From: Sphagnum magellanicum
Taxonomy: Eukaryota > Streptophyta > Sphagnopsida > Sphagnales > Sphagnaceae
Assembly: GCA_021904315.1 (NCBI GenBank)
Contig: CM038926.1
Location: 1,644,718-1,708,717 of the forward strand
DNA length: 64,000 bases
Direction of reading: 5' to 3'
Made by a program: the position numbers and the translations under genes. Shown piece by piece: positions 1 through 12,770 of the stretch. The notes beneath the pieces are model-generated. The model was not told the origin of the DNA. It did no database searches and saw nothing but the letters and a program-made list of their open reading frames with translations. Within the stretch, counting starts at the first letter, position 1, and every line of letters begins with the position of its first letter.

Positions 1-345
1 GTCATCCAGGACTTACGAATGGGAGGAGGCATGCAATGAGGCCTTTGAGACCTTAAAAGGCATTTTGGTGAAGGCGCCCGTGTTGAAGTTGCCCGATTTT
101 GAGAAGGACTTTGAGATCCATTCCGATGCTTCCGACATTGCCATAGGAAGAGTCCTAGTGCAAGATGGCCCACACTCTTTCAATGCCTTTGCCTTGACTC
201 TCGGGCTTCCTTCCTCTTGGCCCGCAACCTTGCAACCCCCTTAGCCTTGGTCGCGAGCCCAAAGCTAGGGTTGTGACAGTGAACTTGGTGATCCAACAAT
301 TCCTAAGGAATTATGTGGCGGCGGACCAACAAGATTGGGTGCACG
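1..345 (+). mobile_element. Ty3/Gypsy LTR-retrotransposon remnant (pol fragments)
   Basis: The first about 230 bases read as the end of a reverse transcriptase and the start of RNase H of a Ty3/Gypsy element. The visible match is the stretch KAPVLKLPDFEKDF followed by IHSDASDIAIG, which contains the first catalytic Asp region of RNase H. At about 270-340 a second short stretch (LRNYVAADQQDWV) resembles the end of a Gypsy integrase region, so a large internal part is missing between them. The element is clearly a broken fossil. No LTR is recognised, because the left part lies outside the window. The two minisatellites that follow directly may have belonged to its non-coding 3' part, which is inference. 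Confidence 0.8.
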
Positions 346-348
346 ATA

Positions 349-579
349 GTCGAACGGACGTCCGAGAAAGGTTCGACGGAAATTCGACAGACGTCGAACG
401 AAAGTCGGACGGACGTTCGAGAAAGGTTCGACGGAAATTCGACAGACGTCGGACGAAAGTCGGACGAAAGCCCGACGGAAGTCCAACGAACGTCGAACAA
501 AAGTCAAACAGAACTCCGACGCAAGTCGGACGGATGTCCAACAAAAGTCCGTCGAACAACGGATGAAAATCGAACGTGT
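349..579 (+). repeat. 11-bp minisatellite, about 21 units
   Basis: Strictly 11-bp periodic, with consensus close to GTCGGACGAAA; units start at 349, 360, 371, 382, 393 and onward without slippage to about 557, then two decayed units. There is a higher-order period of five units (55 bp): 349-403 is repeated with few changes at 404-458. Because 11 is not a multiple of 3 and the unit lacks stops in these phases, long Arg/Ser-rich open frames appear on both strands; these are by-products of the repeat, not genes. It is much more GC-rich than the AT-rich spacer that starts about 1 kb further right. Confidence 0.9.
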
Positions 580-958
580 AGAACTCCGCTGCCGCTGCGA
601 CGATGGCGGGCAACAGCACTACACTGCAAGTCCTCGCAACGCTGCAGCAATGGCCGGGAGCGCTGCAGCTCGTAACGTTGCTACGGCGCTGGTTGGCAAC
701 GCGCTGCAGCTTACAACGTTCTTGCGGTGCTGCAGCTTGCAACATTGTTGCGACGCTGCTGCAGCAACGCGTTGGACTTCGCAGCGCTTTTGCAATGGCC
801 AGCAACGTGGCGCTGCTACGGTAACGCGTTGGATTTTGCAATGGTGCTGCGATGGTCGGCAATGCGGAGTTGCTGCGGCAACGCGCTAGACCTCGCAACA
901 CTACTGCAATGTCTGGTAGCGCGCTACAGCTTTGGCCAACGCTGCGCTGCAGCTTTTT
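580..958 (+). repeat. Degenerate 57-bp minisatellite
   Basis: GC-rich, CAG/CTG-rich block. The clearest units begin with AACGCGTTGGA or AACGCGCTAGA at 766, 823 and 880, exactly 57 bp apart (19 codons). One frame therefore reads a 19-residue repeat starting NALDFA or NALDLA. Upstream of 766 the units are more diverged. It ends in a poly-T tract at about 954-966. The frame that stays open here is best explained by the 57-bp unit rather than by a gene. Confidence 0.8.
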
Positions 959-1620
959 TTTTTTTTACTCGACAGTTTCAAAGAAAGAACGAGAGCAAGA
1001 CAGAGAGAAAAAAGACAAGGCTTCAAAACGTGTTTCCCGGCTCTGTTGGTTGGCAAGCTCCTTCCTATCAACTCCCTCCTTCAACGTCAACTCCCTTTAG
1101 TGGCAGCAGCAATACTAACACCCTTCAGCAACAACAACACACTAGCACCCTCCGGTAGCAACAGCACTAGTAGCACCAGCAACACTAGAAGTAGCAACGA
1201 TAACTTTAAAAAAAACTCAAGAACTTACAAGCAAAAGAAATCTGTGACTTTCAACATGAAGCACAGAAAGTGTAGTTTTTCTAGAATTGAAATTAATTGC
1301 AAAGAAGTAGTGAAGGTGTATGTAGATGGTGGCCGTGTAGTAACCACTGTGAGCATCTAGAAAATCCCAGTGAACTATGGAGGCAACTCTCATACAAAGG
1401 AATTCTAGAAAAACTAAAGGATAAGGGAAAGGCTTGGCCCTTTTATACAGCCACCAAAAGTTGAAACCCTAAACCTAATAGCGCACAGTCACTTAAGAAC
1501 GTTCATAACCTTACAACCATACAATAACCCTAAAAGATATGACGGGCATGCCCGTAACCGGCCATCATGCATGAGGCCGTGCATACGGGCATGACATGAG
1601 GCCTTACAAGTCATCAAATC
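959..1620. other. Low-complexity flank of the minisatellites, with a 14-bp palindrome
   Basis: After the poly-T tract comes a purine-rich stretch, then a CAA/CAG-rich stretch (about 1085-1200), then ordinary spacer. A perfect 14-bp palindrome, ACGGGCATGCCCGT, lies at 1542-1555, and a related half-site follows at about 1584. No gene is recognised. It may be the decayed 3' end of the retroelement at the window start. Confidence 0.5.
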
Positions 1621-4600
1621 TAGGCTTGAAAATAATAGGTCTAGTTGGTATGTACTTGAAACTTATTCAAATTTTTGTTTCAAGCAAGAATAAAATGTCA
1701 ATGGAACTTGAGGTACATTGAAGTGTTGTGAATGTATTCACTTCTTTTTGCACATGAAGTGAGCCTTCACTTTCTAAAGTTGTTATTCATGTTCCCTTGC
1801 TTACATTATGCAGATGGTGTAGGCTTAACACCAATTTGCAATGATGTGTATCAATATACTTAATGATAGTTATGGGAAGCTACAAGGCATGGTGTGGACT
1901 TTCAAATTTATGAATCTAATGTCTTTTTTCGAACAAATTTACAAAATCATTTAAACATTAGAGTGTGGTGAGTAAAATAAAAATCCATTGTGCACTTTTG
2001 GATCAAGACTCAAATGTTTTTGCATGACCAATGCAAAGATAGATCATAGTAGAATATTTAGTGGTTGTTATGAACAATTGTAAGAGACTCAAGTATGTGT
2101 GTGAATGTGACACAACCACATGGTGAATCTGCATAGCTTGACATTGTAGGAATGGGTGTTTGCATGTTATAGTGGACCCAAATGTAGTCAAAATTGGATT
2201 ACATAAAATACTAAAAGTATCACAACTTTAAACTCATTTATTTTGAAATTTTGTAGAAATTACATTAAGTTGACATGGGCTTTAAAAATAAAATAAATCA
2301 ATACAAACTTGAATTCTATAAAATTGTTTAATGTTTGTTTGTTTCAATAAGTGTACACCAATCACATTATAAAACTTGTTTTAAAACTCTATTTGGTAGT
2401 AGTATATCATTTTTTATTAATTAAAATATTCAACTTAAATTTCATGGATAAATAAAAATAACACCAAAGACATCTATATCTTCAATGGAAGAACATTTTA
2501 CAACTTACAAACATCATAATCATCATCATTATTTTAACATACCAAATATTTATATTTAATTTAAGTTTAAACTTCATGATTTTAAGTCAATTTTTTAAAA
2601 AATTGATGGAAGATTTTTTTTTGTACATATATACATTAATGTGAAATTTTGTATTGAAAATTTCCAACTAAAAGAAATACTTCTTAGTCCATTTGTAAAA
2701 ACAATGGTTATGTGACAAGCAACTATATGTTACAAATGTACTCCAAAGCACTATGACAACATTTTTATTAGCACTAATTTCACAACATAATGATAGATAA
2801 AATGTGAACCACCTCTAATTACACCTTCTATCCATTGTTCCTTTTCTAATCATGTCCCCAAAATTTTCAAATTTTGTTTGTACTAAAAATTGCAACATTG
2901 TGATAGGTTTTTTAGGTCCACCATAACATGCAAATATTCAAACCTCAAATGGAAGCACTACTGACTACATTTGAACTTGGCAAATAATAAATGTAGTTCT
3001 CATTGATAAAATTTTGGGAGTTGCTATGTGTAAAACTTAGGAATGTAGAGTTTGGGTTTGTGCATCTACCATTGTTATGTGATTTGAAATGATTTATGGT
3101 GGTTGTTTGTCTATTTGTGGTTTGTAGGTGATTTATTGTTTTTGGTTTTTTGATTGCAAAAATAGTGAATGATGCATGTGGTACAAGCGCAAATTCTACT
3201 CAAAATTACTCTCTACCTATTAATAAATATTGTAAATTGTATTATCAATAATACTTATAACACATATAATCTATTGTTCAACCCATTCAAGTTCATTTAC
3301 AAAATGTATTTCGTTTTAGGATTTTCAAAGTGATTTCACCATACAAGCTAACAACAACATTTTTCAATGTGAATTTTGACTTAGTTTTAAGAGGTTTTAT
3401 AAATTACTAAAACTTTAGTAGTCAAAGATTACATTAATGAAAACTTAAAATTTGAAACTATATCCATATGGATCATTATAAAAACTTGCTTGTGACTCTT
3501 GTGAGTGTTATCCCTACTTAAAATGAGCCACTAGATTGTGCATACACCCACATACAATTTGTAATGTATTTGAATACCACCAAGCAAATGTTGGTATATT
3601 ATCTATGTGGCCTCTCTATGTGTACATACACTACAATTTGAACTATATTTTATGCACTCTTGCCAACATATGAACTATTATACACTTGCACATATATGTA
3701 ATGTATGTATATTAAATATACATGTTTATAATCTACTATATGTTTTGTCTACACAAATATGTATGACATATAGAATGTGTACAATTGATAGGGTACAATT
3801 GTGACCAATTGTCCATTCACTATTTGCAATATTTATGTAATTCAAGTGCAAGTCATTGATGTCTTACATATCCATTGCAACAAAGAGTGTAGCATTACTT
3901 TTCAAAATATAATGATGGATAGATGGAAACATTGAAATAGTCAAACTCTTCGTATATCCATATGTAACCAAAGAATGGGTCCAAAGTAAACATCAACCGT
4001 AGTATTAGAATCTTAAAAACCATGCATTTTAATCACATAAGCCCTTTTGACTCCCAACAAAAGTTCCATAGGAATTTGTTTAATTTCAAATGTATAAGAA
4101 TAAGCTAAACTAATTGCTATTCATCTCTTGTATCAATAAATTGTTGTTGATTGTTTTGATTGGATTATGCAATTTGACCTCAAAAACATGTTCTTTGTTA
4201 AGAAGATATTTTGGTGGATTGGGTGCATTTCTTGTACCCCCAATTATTTGTTGTGGTTTTGCATCACCTTTTGTTTTGCACTTCATTTGTTCTTCCTTTT
4301 GTAGTAGTTGTGGCCCCTTCTGATGGTTGATTAATGCCTACATCTCTAGAGGAACCTACTAGTAAGCATCGTTTTCCTTTAGGGAACCTATTGTGTATTT
4401 CCAAATTTTGATTATTGGTTTGATTAAAAAAATTGTAAGTTTCTAGTGACAGCTTTAGACATTTCTTCCAAATACCACACAATTATAATCCAAATCTAAA
4501 TATGTTGAAATAATTGTCCTTCCAACAATTTATCTCTTTTATAGGTAAAATTACTATTTATATTGATATGTTCTTCAAATCCATCCTATGAAACAAATTT

Positions 4601-7600
4601 TCAACAATAAAAAACCACTAAAATATTACTAACACAAACCAGAAACTAATTTATTCATAAAAAATCAATTTTAAACCAAAATTTTGTCAAAAACATTTCC
4701 CCAAGATGGTTGCCAAAATGGAAAAGAATATTTTTATATTTTCAATTCCTATTTCAAACCTTCATTTTATACAAAATATGTTATACTGATCTATTTTTTA
4801 TTTAATTTCTCTAATCTACAATAAACAACATAGATTTCTTCAATCCAAAGTAAGTAAAATAATCTTGTTTTTTCACAAAATTGGGTAGCAAAATTATATA
4901 TTTGGATGTAATCATACTAACATGTACCAAAGTAGTCGTAATCACTGCTTAATTTTTTGAAATTTGGATTGTAAAATAATGATAATAAATAGAATTTTTT
5001 AAAAAATGTTATTGTGAATACATTGTGTACATGTCATAAAAATTTGGAATTATTCTATTGAGTGAAAAATATGTATAAGGACATTTAACTTCTTATAACC
5101 ACTATTTAAAAGTTGCATAAAAATAACTTAAAACAATTTTGACACCAAAAGCACAATTTGAAATTTTTTTTAATGACATATATATATATATATATATATA
5201 TAATATAATATACACCTTAACATAATAGTATTAATATTTTTAAAATTTTATTTTTAAAAAAGATGTATAAAAAAAATTCAAAAAATTTCAAAGAATAAAG
5301 TAATGGTGTAAGGGGGCACATGTGACTCCTAATAGAGTGGTTGGACCCATTTCAAATTTTTATTATTCATTATCATTATTATTTATTCTTTCTCTTTTTT
5401 TCTTTGAAATTTACATGCCTATTATTTTATATAATAAATCTATATTTGAAAATGAAGTCAAAATAATGGCCAATATAATATAATTAGTAACAATGTCTTG
5501 TTTCTGATGTCAACTATGTATCAACTATACATTATATATTATTACAACATAACTATAAAAACAGAATAAAATAAAATAATCTATGGATCACAGTTTAACA
5601 TATGTTATATGACCTATGAAGGGAAATGAATTCCACAACCCATAAGATTACATCACCGTGTTGAAGTCATCATACTAAGTTGATTCAATCTTTTATTAAT
5701 GTGTTTGTCTATAGTATGCAACTCTCATTAATAATTATTGAAAAAGTGAATTTTTTTTCCATATCATTTTTAAAACCCCAAATCCAAGGTGTTTTTTTCT
5801 CACAATTTGCACTCAAGACAAAAACATTGGAAAACACAAAACATGCATGAAAAGGCAAGCCTTGAAACCCAAAGAAAGAGGGGAGGGGGAAAGTAGCAAT
5901 TAAGTTAAACACTACAATTTTTAAATGTCATAAAGCACATCTTGGTAATATATAGGTTATATAGACATAGACTTTATAACTATTTACCCTACAACTTATT
6001 TATTTGGGCTCTAAATATTATCCATCTTTGAATGTGCATGTCAAATGTCATTGATATTTTCACACTTCACTTTGGCATGGTATTCCATATTTGCAAATAT
6101 GAAACAAAGATTTTTGATCAAATCACTCGTGATGAAATGGAAATATCCAATTTAAAAGAGTTTTTCATCACCTTTTTTCATGGGAAAAATGTGAGTTCAT
6201 TATATTTGCATCATTATATGCCTGCTAGTGTAGCTTGTGCCATTGGTCCAAGTGTGAATTGGTTACTCAACTAACTTTTGCATCCAAAAGCATTTTTTGC
6301 AATCTAATTGAATTTTCAATGATAAAAATTACTCAAAATTCATTGTGTCAAGCACCTTATGTCCAAAAATTTCCAAATGACATGCATTAAATCTGACTCA
6401 ATAAGGGCTTTCAGCAATATTAATAGCACACTTAAATTCCCCTACAAATTTAAGTACGAGTTGAGATGAATTTTCATTGAAAACATTTATTTATATTCAA
6501 TAATTTCTCCACCATAGGTTGAAACATTATGAAATGAACTCTCAGTGCACCCCAAGTCATTGAAGTCTTTTGACAGTACCAAGAGCACAACAAAAGCCAC
6601 CATGGTTTGGGAGATCTCAACCTGACAAACAAAACAAACAACCTTCATTCCATTAATAGATATTTGAAATTGAATTGATGTTGATATTTACAACACACAT
6701 CTTCCAGTTAAATGAATTTATTTTAGGCATATGTTTAGAAACATAAGATGACTCGTCTGGCTGGCCCATGTGGGACCTTAAATTTTTGCCAAGGAGTGTG
6801 ACAATAACCCTTAAATGTCATAGAAATGCAAAATATACATTTCAAAATGAACCAGTTTGGTCTATCCTAACCTTTAGGGGTTAAGGGTAGGCTCACCAAA
6901 ACATAGGAGACATGAAACAATAGTTGAAGTTTCCTCGAGGGGCCCAAAGTCACCAGCAAGGCATCTCCCCACCACTCCAATTCAATGACAAAATTTGTTA
7001 ATTTAATTGTTGATGGAAATAACACGACTTTGACCTTGGGTCAACAACTAAAAGTATGAGTCATGCACCTAAGATTGTTAAACGGAATCTAAAAAGAGAC
7101 CAAAGGTTTGGCAATGGCTAATCACAAAGTTGTGCCACCTAGTCATCCCATGTGCAAGGAGATTCAATTAGACACAAAGGACTTAGGTGAATGAAATATT
7201 ATGAACATGCAGAAAACAGATTCACCAAAATATTCCTTATCTTTGGGTCTTGATTGATGTGCCATGAGAAGCTACAACAACATTGTCATTCTTCAACAAC
7301 AAACAATTTCCCCTTCTTTGCTCTAGAAGCTTGTGAATAAGAATCCATAGTCGTTGAAGATGCCATGGATGCTTGTGTGAGGCCCAGGTGTGTCCAAAAA
7401 TGTATGTGATGGTTGATTTGTTGCTTTTGTACTGTCATAAAATTTGCTAAAGAAAAGAGAGATTTTCACCAGGGTTGGGTTAGTTAGCAGAGGTTAGAGT
7501 AAACGTTGGGGTATGTGAAATGGTCATTAAGCGTTAAGTTACTAGTAGTTACCATATTAGTTACCAATCATGTGAAGTTTTGTTTATTCCCTCGGAAATG

Positions 7601-7620
7601 CTCTAAATTATGTATTTTAT
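1621..7620. other. AT-rich intergenic DNA, no gene recognised
   Basis: About 6 kb with low GC and only short chance open frames on both strands. No splice-consistent series of conserved peptides, no tRNA and no transposase motif was seen. The only clear structure is a TA microsatellite near 5.2 kb. Confidence 0.7.
5178..5202. repeat. (TA)n microsatellite
   Basis: About 12 uninterrupted TA dinucleotides inside AT-rich spacer. Confidence 0.95.
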
Positions 7621-7720
7621 GACAAGTTTACTTTTACTATTTTTGAGTGGATTTTTAACGGCCTATTTATGACAAGTTTACTTTTCCTATTTTTGAGTGG
7701 ATTTTTAATGGCCTATTGAG
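7621..7720. repeat. 50-bp direct tandem duplication
   Basis: The unit starting GACAAGTTTACTTTT at 7621 is repeated from 7671 with only a few differences. It lies downstream of the THO5 stop codon, possibly within or just beyond its 3' untranslated region. Confidence 0.85.
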
Positions 7721-8188
7721 TGCCGTGAACTCAACGACAGAGACAGCCACTTTCCACCCTGCCCTCCAAAGAGAGGGGCCTATACTTACACAATAAAAAT
7801 CAATGTGTTGGTTTTTTAAAACTTTTTTTACCATGACAATTGGCAGGTAGTCAGGTACCCACCAGGTATCACTGTTCAAAAAAAGAAAGCCTAATTTAAA
7901 ATAGTATGTTGCAAAACTGGCATAGGCGTTCCTGTCTTAAAATAAAAAAAGAAAGTAGAATTGTTGGAAAAACAATCCAAATTTTATGAAAGGGACATTG
8001 AGGCACAGGATAATATGAACCACTGGTAGTAGTTTGGCCAAAGCATTGGGCATTCAAAGTCTTCGTGTCCATCAGCACAAATGAAACAGAAGAGAGCAGG
8101 GCTACAGACCTCAAGGATTATGCACAGGAGCAAACACAAATCCTTCATCCTCCACAATGACATGAGATTGATGAGTCCATGTACAGAG

Positions 8189-11100
8189 CTATTCATCAAT
8201 ACATGGTTCCAGACTTATGTTATCCAAGACCCAGGGTAGAGGCTTCCGGCGTTCTCGACCTCGGCATAGCCGAACATTGCCTAGCTTTACTCTCAAAAGA
8301 TCAGTTAAATCTGACCTCAGCTCATCATCAGCTGTTTCTCCTCCATCACTGGATTGTCCAAGTCCTAGCTCAGTGTCTACGTAAATATCAAAGAGCATCA
8401 TCAGTGCTGCAATCTGGTGTGACAGTGTCTGGTTTTGGTCTCCTACTGGCAGGTGCTGTGGGATAGTGATGTTCACCTGCACAACCTCACCACCAAAAGC
8501 CCTTTAACCCATTAACAAACACAAAATCCAAAGATACTGTCACACATGTTTCAGTCAACACAAACTAAAGAGAGCAAATGAAATAAGAGAAGAGTGAAAA
8601 TGGCGATCAGCTCTTAGAAAGATGCGAGGTGAACTTTTTTTGTTCTGTTTCTTGAGTAGCTCTGACAGTTTTGCTGCTACTCTAGCAAACACTGGCAGTC
8701 TGACAATAAACTGTCACTCTACCCTGTGACATCAATTTTGCACCACAAAGCCGAAACTCTGAAGCAGCTGATCACAGAAAGGGAAGGGCACTACAATGGA
8801 CGCCTAGCCAGAATATTTACAGAGTGTGCCCTCGCTGTAGCCTTGTGTAACATCCCAAAACCTTACAAGACATCAACCACACTCATAAATGGATTCCAAC
8901 TTACTTCAACTTCAATAGCACGCAAACTGTTGAATGAGTGATCTATCCAAGAAACTGCCTTGCTCACAGAACCTTCAGCCACATCCAGCACACCACCTGG
9001 TGCTGCCGGCAGACTCAAAACACTGGCAGTCTCCGACAATAGACGAACCTGAAACAAAGGTGGGCAAACTGGATATTCTAGACTTATATCCACCTGCCAT
9101 GCAAACATCAAAACCAACCAACTAAACAATGAGTCTTATAAAATCCTGCACACAAAGGCAATAAAACACAGCTTCACTCCAACAGTTTTGCAACCTCCAG
9201 AAAAAAACCATAAGCAGACAGTGGCATCAAGAGCATCACCTGCGCTTCCAACTGTATACACTTTCCAGATGGCCCATTTTCTCTCCGAAATACTGCTCGA
9301 AATGTCCGTATTCCATATTCCTTCCAAGGCCCATCTGCCCTGTCCTTTGGATCCTCTCCAATTAGCTGGACTGCCTCAATGGCCTCCCCAATATCTTCAT
9401 CCATAAGAGCATCAAGTCCACCCAATTCTGCCAAGATGCCCTCCCTCTGAAAATCCCCACTAACTACATTATCACTGTCCTTCCTACCATCTAAATCTAC
9501 ATGAACAGAAACCTTTCCCAGGCCTGATACAGCTAATTCTACAGAAGTATCCTTGGAGGAGGAGCCTCCTATGATGTTCACATTGCTTTTGCTTGCCTCT
9601 CTCCCAGAAGCCAGTGTTGCCTTTGAGCCACTTTCCCACACTCCATCTTTGACCTCATTCAATACTAGTGTATCAGTTGCTGCCTTCGCAGCATCTGCAA
9701 ATGGAGACATCACTATTCCAGAGGAAGGAAGCTCTCCATCCTCCTTTCCAGCCTCACCATCCAGCACCATCCCACTGCCTATCAGCCCTTCTTCCACAGC
9801 TAGTTTTGCATCAATAAAAAGAGTTGACTGGACCCCAACTGTGGAGAGGGAGCTGGGCAAAGTGAGAGAAGGGAAGGAAGATGACAACTTTAGTCCTGTG
9901 CAATCTGTCTCTGCCCAAGTTCGGAAAGTAGCCTTTGGAGTGTACTCAATCCAGGGAAAAGCACAAGAATGTGGAAATAGGTACTTCAGCTTGGCTAGGG
10001 AGTCAAGCTGTTCTCTGTAGACACACCCATACAGTCACAGCTACTAAGAACCAACTAGAGCATCCATTCTCTATTCTGTCATGTTGCACAAAAACCATAA
10101 CTACAGCAGCTAGATAGAATGATGCAAAGGATGCTGAAGAAAACACAAACCTCAGTCTCCTACTACAGGCTCTAATTCCCAACTCAAGGTATACTCATAT
10201 TGACGTAGAATGTGGGCCACTGGAGTAGTCCATCCTTGCAAGGATTATCTAGCACTCACAAGGGGTATCTTGACTCACTTCAGAGCCAGCTGTGCTTGTC
10301 TTCGCACTCGAAGTTGATGCAAAATGTTGCTTACACGATGCTGTAGACGGTAAGTGGCCAGTCCTGCTACCAGAGAGTTGGAATTACCAGCCTTTGAACT
10401 ATCACCATTCACCCCACCTCCATCTTTCTCCTGGAAATGAGGGGGTGATTCTGGGAGGATGTCAATTCCACCGAGGTGCTGGACCCACTTGTAAGGCCGT
10501 GAATGCCTCTTCTTGTCAAATGTGAACCCTGCCCCAGCTTGTAACTTTGAAATCTGCAGATACCAGGAGACCAATTTATCAAGCCAACTAATTGAATAAG
10601 GCCATAGACATCACAACTACACATACGCCCAGGCAAATTGATTAGTGGATTACCTGACTTGGCAGATCAACACCAGTGTCATCAGGGAACAAGTTTGCAA
10701 GCAAAGTATCAGGATCACACTCTCCACAGGATGCTGACTCAACACCAGCACAGAGAACATTGATCTTGGTGAGGAACTCAAACCGCAAGGTGAGCAACTT
10801 GTTCATTTCCTGTCCATTGTCAAAAATCTGAAGAATTACAGCCAGGGGGTGGGACTGATAAGTGCTGTCCTCCTCCACAATCTCCTTTTCATGAGTTCTT
10901 TTGACCCGCTTCCGTCGTCTTTGGGAGTCATCATCATCTTCAGGCACTTCTTCTTCAGGCTTCACTTCATCACTTCCTGCCCCTGTAACTCCTGCCATAA
11001 AGTAGAAAACTGTTTAAAGATATGCATTATTCTCACTAGCAAGCAGAAACCTGACTCTCAAGTAAAAAGCTCAGAGGGATCAAAGCAGTTGGTCAACAAA

Positions 11101-12391
11101 CTACCAGCATCCTTCATTGCAGCTTGTCGAGCAAGTGTGAAGGCATCCTTAGCACTCCCTACAATCTCCAACTCTAGAGCTTCTTCAAATGCTTCCTTAT
11201 GAGACAGCAATTGAGTGTAAACAATATAGAGAGCAGGGGGGAGGAGCTCTGCAAGAGTGTGCTGTTTCATTCGCTTTGTGTGTGAGAGACCCAATTGTTG
11301 CTGTACAGGTAATGATGCCTTCTTCAAGACTTTGAGGTGAGAAAGCAAACTGCCCAGGAACTTGCGCTGGCTTGTAATGTTTTCTTGCAATAGCTTCTTT
11401 CGAGCTTCTACAACTTCACGTTGCTTTAACAACTCCTTCCGCTGTAGGAATAAACAAAACAGACATGTTTCTTTCAGATTCACCATCCTTTTCTCTGGTA
11501 ACAAACTGTGGCTTGGAGTGGACACATTTCATTTCAGCAATTTTGACTGATCAAGGCAAACATTTAGCAAACCTGGTGAAGTTCAAAGTTGAGGCGCTGC
11601 AACATGAGTTTATGGGGGTCATGGTGGAGTGCAGGATCTGAGCGATGCTCCCCAGGAGCATTTCGAAAGAACTCCTGCTCAGAAACCAGGTCAATGTCTG
11701 GATATTTTGATTTGAAATCCTTACAACCTTTGATCGCCTTAAGATAGTAGTTCTTTTCATAGAGCAGGTTATGAAGCTGCAAGGTGGTGTGATCAACTGG
11801 CGCTTTTTCTGCCTCGGTCTCCAATTTTCTCCGGTCTTCCTCTTGCAGAATATCGCGATTCACCTACAAAAGCAGATCTTCTGCACTTCAGACCGAAGAT
11901 TGAATTTGTATCCCTTCCTCAATCTAGTACAACAAATTCATAGTCGGTTTCAACCTTGACCACCACACAATCCGCCAGAATTCTGCGAAACAAAAAGTGA
12001 AAAAGAATCTCCCTTCCAAAGTCGTGTCCAACCAAAAAATGCGCACGTCTAATGATCGCCTTCTCCTCGGAGATTAAAACAGCATTTCAGCTTCCTCCTA
12101 ACCGCACTTCGGAGGAAACAAAAAGCAGAAAAGGAGAGACTTCTAAACCTTTATCGGATATATCCTCCATTCCGAGACTTGCCACATAAAATACAAGTTT
12201 TTACCAACACAGTGTAGGAGAGAGTAAAAGCGTACCCTACGAAGGTCCACGAACATAACGGAGGCTTCAGTTATAAGCTCGCGTAACTGCAAATTGCTTT
12301 CTCCTTCTTTCCGCTTCAGCGCCAACATACGTGCCAATGTGTCCTCCAAGGAGCTTCGGATAGTTGCCAGTCCCTCACACATCGTCTCCAT
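8189..12391 (-). CDS. THO5: THO complex subunit 5 (THO5/THOC5), complete eight-exon gene
   Basis: Subunit of the nuclear THO/TREX complex, which couples transcription to mRNA export; in plants it also affects small-RNA production. Exons in gene order: 12391-12236, 11863-11573, 11441-11105, 10991-10654, 10553-10279, 10014-9240, 9093-8905, 8476-8189. Every intron is GT-AG and all exons join in phase to 882 codons plus TAG; Arabidopsis THO5 is about 820 residues. Matches include KAPVDHTTLQLHNLLYEK, CKDFKSKYPDIDLV and KASLPVQQQLGLSHTK in exons 2-3, an acidic stretch then the basic cluster RRRKRVKR (about residues 274-293), RPYKWVQHLGGIDI (about 393-406) and the C-terminal SHQIAALMMLFDIY. The ATG at 12391 was chosen as the first ATG in the open frame. 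It gives an N terminus about 40 residues shorter than Arabidopsis, so an upstream exon remains possible. Exons 4-6 are partly duplicated at 50.9-52.2 kb. Confidence 0.95.
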
Positions 12392-12605
12392 GTACTTTCT
12401 CCTTATACACACCGCACTGACAGAAAACCACTTTCCTGTTGTCCCTCCCTCCCTCTCACTCTCTTTCCTTGGACAACAGGATCAAATCACAAAGAAATGC
12501 AAAAGCAAACCAGATCCCACATGCCACCTCAATCATATTCCAGAATGTGCTCTCACTGTCTCGCGCGCGCGCGTCGTCTCCCTCCCTCGCAGTCTGGCTT
12601 TTACG

Positions 12606-12628
12606 CTTAGGGTTTGTGTTTAGGGTTA
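12606..12628 (-). promoter_or_regulatory. Two telo-box-like motifs upstream of THO5
   Basis: On the minus strand this reads AAACCCTAAG and TAACCCTAAA, two copies of the AAACCCTA core. Such telo-boxes occur in 5' regions of plant housekeeping and translation-related genes. They lie about 220 bases upstream of the THO5 ATG, next to a GC-alternating stretch at about 12562-12571. The role is inferred from position and motif only. Confidence 0.45.
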
Positions 12629-12770
12629 TGGGACAGCAGTAACGTACGGCTCGGAAGTAACAGTGTTGTCCGTTAAATCCGGATACTACCCGGATATGCA
12701 TGTAACCATATCCTGAATTTGGTCTAGTTTACTATCCGTCATCATACATATCTGGAGTTTTATAATACAA

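Noticed and set aside
273-566. Arg/Ser-rich open frames on both strands
   Set aside because: They follow from the 11-bp repeat unit, which leaves several frames open; no conserved domain.
727-1158. 143-codon open frame
   Set aside because: It spans the 57-bp minisatellite and a CAA-rich stretch and changes character midway; no independent coding signal.
9553-10020. 155-codon plus-strand open frame within THO5
   Set aside because: Antisense shadow of THO5 exon 6, which has clear homology on the minus strand.
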